Shown here: piece by piece, positions 37,616-39,416 of the stretch
Numbering within the stretch: the stretch's first letter is position 1
Layout of the letters: every line of letters starts with the position of its first letter
From: Ophiocordyceps camponoti-saundersi (nom. inval.)
Lineage: Eukaryota; Ascomycota; Sordariomycetes; Hypocreales; Ophiocordycipitaceae
DNA length: 39,416 bases
Reading direction: 5' to 3'
Assembly (NCBI GenBank): GCA_003339415.1
Contig: PDHQ01000308.1
Span: 1 to 39,416 of the forward strand
Program-made: the position numbers and the translations under genes
The notes under the pieces: model-generated
Databases searched by the model: none
What the model saw: only the letters and a program-made list of their open reading frames with translations
Told to the model about the DNA's origin: nothing

Positions 37616-37715
37616 CGGTGCTAAGTAGGCGTCTAAGAATAATAGAGCCGGAGCCTCTTTATAGGGAATTATACCTTAGGCATTTATCTAATAGATATAG
37701 CACTACTTAGCACCG
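37616..37715. repeat. 100-bp unit with 13-bp perfect inverted ends
   Basis: CGGTGCTAAGTAG (37616-37628) and its exact reverse complement CTACTTAGCACCG (37703-37715) flank 74 bases. The ends keep TGC/GCA sites spared by RIP. It could be a very small MITE; no target-site duplication is visible. Confidence 0.65.
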
Positions 37716-38105
37716 ATTTATAAACTATCTTCGTTATAAATATCTCTTACTTATATAATTAAGCTAACTACCTTTTCGGCGAACGAAAAACTTACTCTTC
37801 TTATCTTATATTACCTAAGCTATAGAATACTAGCCGATATAAACTATAGCCTCTCGCTACTAACCAGCTAACTATCGTAATATAATATATTTTTACTTTT
37901 CTATAAACGCTATCTTATAACTAGCTTATAGTTATTCCTAAAAGCGTAAGTATAGATAACTTATAATAAAGTCCTTTCTAAGAGCGATATCTAAAGCTTA
38001 TACTGCGCTTAGCGCTTAATATATTTTTTATAATTTACCGCTATTTCGGTTACTACTTATTTACTTTTAGATATCTTATCGGGTTTAGTCTTTTTTATAA
38101 GGGGA

Positions 38106-38180
38106 GGGGGGGGGGGGGGGGGGGGCGGGCGGGGGGAGGCGGAGAGAGAGGCATCTTTGTATAGGGGGGGGGGGGGGGGG
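38106..38180. repeat. Poly-G tracts (20 G and 17 G)
   Basis: Runs of 20 G (38106-38125) and 17 G (38164-38180) are joined by a G/A-rich segment with GAGAGAGAG. It is the only G-rich tract on the plus strand in the window; the other long homopolymers are C-runs. G-quadruplex formation is likely. Confidence 0.93.
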
Positions 38181-38189
38181 CTAGCGGTA

Positions 38190-38790
38190 AAGGCCCTGCT
38201 AGAGGAACTTATTCTAATAGTTATTATAGTACCCCTAAGCCTTATTATAAAGACTTTAAATATCCGCTAGCGTAAAGTTTACTCCTAGGAAAGCCTTTAA
38301 GATATTATCTATAAAGAATACGTTATAAAGAAAAATAAATTAATAACGGCGACTAAGTATATTTAGTATATTTAGAGACTTCTCGCCCTAAGCCTCTAAA
38401 AGACTATAGATAACGGGAGTTATAGTAGGCTATTCTTCTTACTTAAAAGTATTATAATTATTAAGTTTAAGCATAGTAAGGTAATACGTTAAGAATATAC
38501 TACTATTACCTTTCTAGGACTTAGGCTACGGCGAGAATATACTACGGCTACTTTAGCTTTAAAGCTGCGGATTAATAGGCACCTACTAGAAACTGCCCGA
38601 TTACTAGTTTAGCGTTTATAAGATACTACGGCCGCCGCGGCTAGAACTGCCGCCTCGACCTCGTATACTACCTTAGCTATAGCCCGCTATAAAGCTATTA
38701 CGGCTAGATATTATAAATCGCGAAAGGTAATAGAATATATAAGAGATAGTATTATTATAAGGAAGATAAGTAAGTAAATAGGTAAGTAAG
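38190..38790 (+). pseudogene. RIP-degraded C-terminal fragment E
   Basis: One plus-strand frame of about 190 codons with only TAA/TAG stops. It reads DNGSYSRLFFLLKS near 38415, then a Leu/Arg/Ala-rich helical end with LALKLRINRHLLETARLLV (about 38550) and TTAAARTAASTS (about 38625), then ARYKAITARYYKSRKVIEYI to about 38745. The last 100 codons look like a coiled coil. The G+C content of the last part is higher than that of its neighbours. A helical C-terminus after a transposase core (as in pogo/Fot1-type proteins) is one possibility, but no catalytic core is visible upstream, where poly-G tracts lie. Confidence 0.45.
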
Positions 38791-38810
38791 TAACTAAGTA
38801 AGTAAGATAA
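38764..38810. repeat. AAGT-type microsatellite
   Basis: Imperfect tandem TAAG/AAGT tetranucleotides directly after frame E. Confidence 0.8.
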
Positions 38811-39240
38811 TATAGTATAAAGGGGTAATAAGTTTAGGTCTATGTTTTTTTCCCTAACATATAACCGTATAAATTTAAGAAATAGAAAAAAATATAGAAA
38901 AAACTTATAGCGTAAAGATTTTACGTATTCGTTTTTTTTTATTATTTTACTAGTTAAGCTAAAGCCCTACCTCTTAGATAGTAGTTATAAATAGCGCTTA
39001 GTAAGGTTAATAGCTTAAGGTTCTAAGCTGCTACCTTATAGGCTTTACTAGCTCTTATATATTTTAAGGGCAGCTAGTAGCTATTAGGTGCCGAGTGCAA
39101 ACCCGCGACGGGCACCTAAGGCACACCTCTTAGCAGTAACTATAAGGAAAATAAAATCGGATTTTTTATCTAACCTTTCTATCTTCCTATTCTTCTTTCT
39201 TATTATCCTTATTACCCTTATCGCCCTTATTACTTCCTTA
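38811..39240. other. AT-rich stretch with a less-mutated patch
   Basis: No gene seen. Bases 39084-39145 keep six CpA/TpG in a short space and hold a hairpin with stem TTAGGTGCC (39084-39092) and GGCACCTAA (39111-39119) around an 18-base loop. It is not a tRNA: no cloverleaf or T-arm is present. Confidence 0.55.
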
Positions 39241-39255
39241 TTATTATTATTACTT

Positions 39256-39390
39256 TTATTATCCTTATTATCCTTATTACCCTTATTACCCTTATTACCC
39301 TTATTACCCTTATTACCCTTATTACCCTTATTACCCTTATTACCCTTATTACCCTTATTACCCTTATTACCCTTATTACCCTTATTACTT
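39256..39390. repeat. 9-bp minisatellite (TTATTACCC)n
   Basis: Twelve perfect TTATTACCC units run from 39274 to 39381, preceded by two TTATTATCC variants and followed by one TTATTACTT. Looser relatives reach back to about 39205. The unit contains no CpA or TpG, so RIP cannot alter it. It is not the TTAGGG/CCCTAA telomere repeat. Confidence 0.95.
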
Positions 39391-39416
39391 CCTTATCGTT
39401 ATTATTATATATATAA

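Larger units (their letters stand above)
37326..38190. other. AT-rich stretch, no gene; small inverted-repeat unit inside
   Basis: No followable frame. It contains the 100-bp unit at 37616-37715 and the poly-G tracts at 38106-38180. Confidence 0.5.
1..39416. other. RIP-mutated AT-rich isochore, no intact genes
   Basis: The whole window is nearly devoid of CpA and TpG on both strands; in bases 1-600 I count 2 of these against about 32 ApC plus GpT. TpA steps dominate and TGA stops are almost absent, while TAA and TAG are very common. This strand-symmetric loss is the hallmark of repeat-induced point mutation in ascomycete fungi (C:G to T:A, preferring CpA). Degraded frames lose Gln, Trp, His, Cys and Met and gain Tyr, Ile and stops. 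No frame longer than about 90 codons is free of stops. Very sure of the RIP signature; the chromosomal location (pericentromere or other heterochromatin) is inferred. Confidence 0.93.

Noticed and set aside
39084..39119. Possible tRNA or tRNA fragment
   Set aside because: Only a single 9-bp stem with an 18-base loop is present; no D-arm, anticodon arm or T-loop consensus follows.
39274..39381. Possible telomere repeat array
   Set aside because: The unit is the 9-mer TTATTACCC, not TTAGGG or CCCTAA, and the array is followed by ordinary AT-rich sequence.
1..39416. Mitochondrial or other organelle origin because of high A+T
   Set aside because: Loss is specific to CpA/TpG with many CpG and homopolymer C/G tracts left, and no organelle genes, rRNA or tRNA are present.

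Overview
The window looks like heterochromatic, gene-free DNA of a filamentous ascomycete (Pezizomycotina) that has been destroyed by repeat-induced point mutation (RIP). The dinucleotides CpA and TpG are almost absent on both strands over the whole 39.4 kb. A hand count of bases 1-600 gives 2 CpA+TpG against about 32 ApC+GpT. TpA is in great excess, and long coding-like frames are broken almost only by TAA and TAG (former CAA, CAG and TGG codons). I find no intact protein gene, tRNA, rRNA, CRISPR array or telomere repeat. Every short open frame is a remnant inside a mutated repeat or a chance frame.

Layout. 1-8.8 kb: AT-rich debris with three same-strand copies of a ~0.6-kb dispersed repeat (family R1, possibly LTRs) and a degraded coding stretch at 7.2-8.8 kb. 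8.8-17.6 kb: four copies of a second family (R2). Three lie on the minus strand and one fuller copy lies on the plus strand, so copies 2 and 4 form a large inverted repeat; a fourth R1 copy sits between the R2 arms. 17.6-19.2 kb: a patch less affected by RIP. 19.2-31.4 kb: three long degraded plus-strand frames. Two of them, A at 22.3-25.8 kb and B at 27.9-31.4 kb, are clearly diverged copies of one ~1,180-codon protein family that I do not recognise. 34.1-36.1 kb: another long frame (C) with an Asn/Asp-rich linker. 37.05-37.33 kb: a foldback element built on repeated CGCG motifs. 38.2-38.8 kb: the end of a further degraded frame (E) behind two poly-G tracts. 39.25-39.40 kb: a perfect 9-bp minisatellite.

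How it fits together. These are not cooperating genes but layers of repeated elements inactivated by one mutational process. RIP acts by C-to-T transitions and leaves length alone, so former reading frames can still be followed for more than 1,000 codons by reading TAA/TAG as lost Gln/Trp. That is how families A/B, C, D and R2 were recognised. A pericentromeric or other AT-isochore position is likely but is inference.

All family assignments come from reading by eye. Percent identities, exact ends and target-site duplications were not computed.
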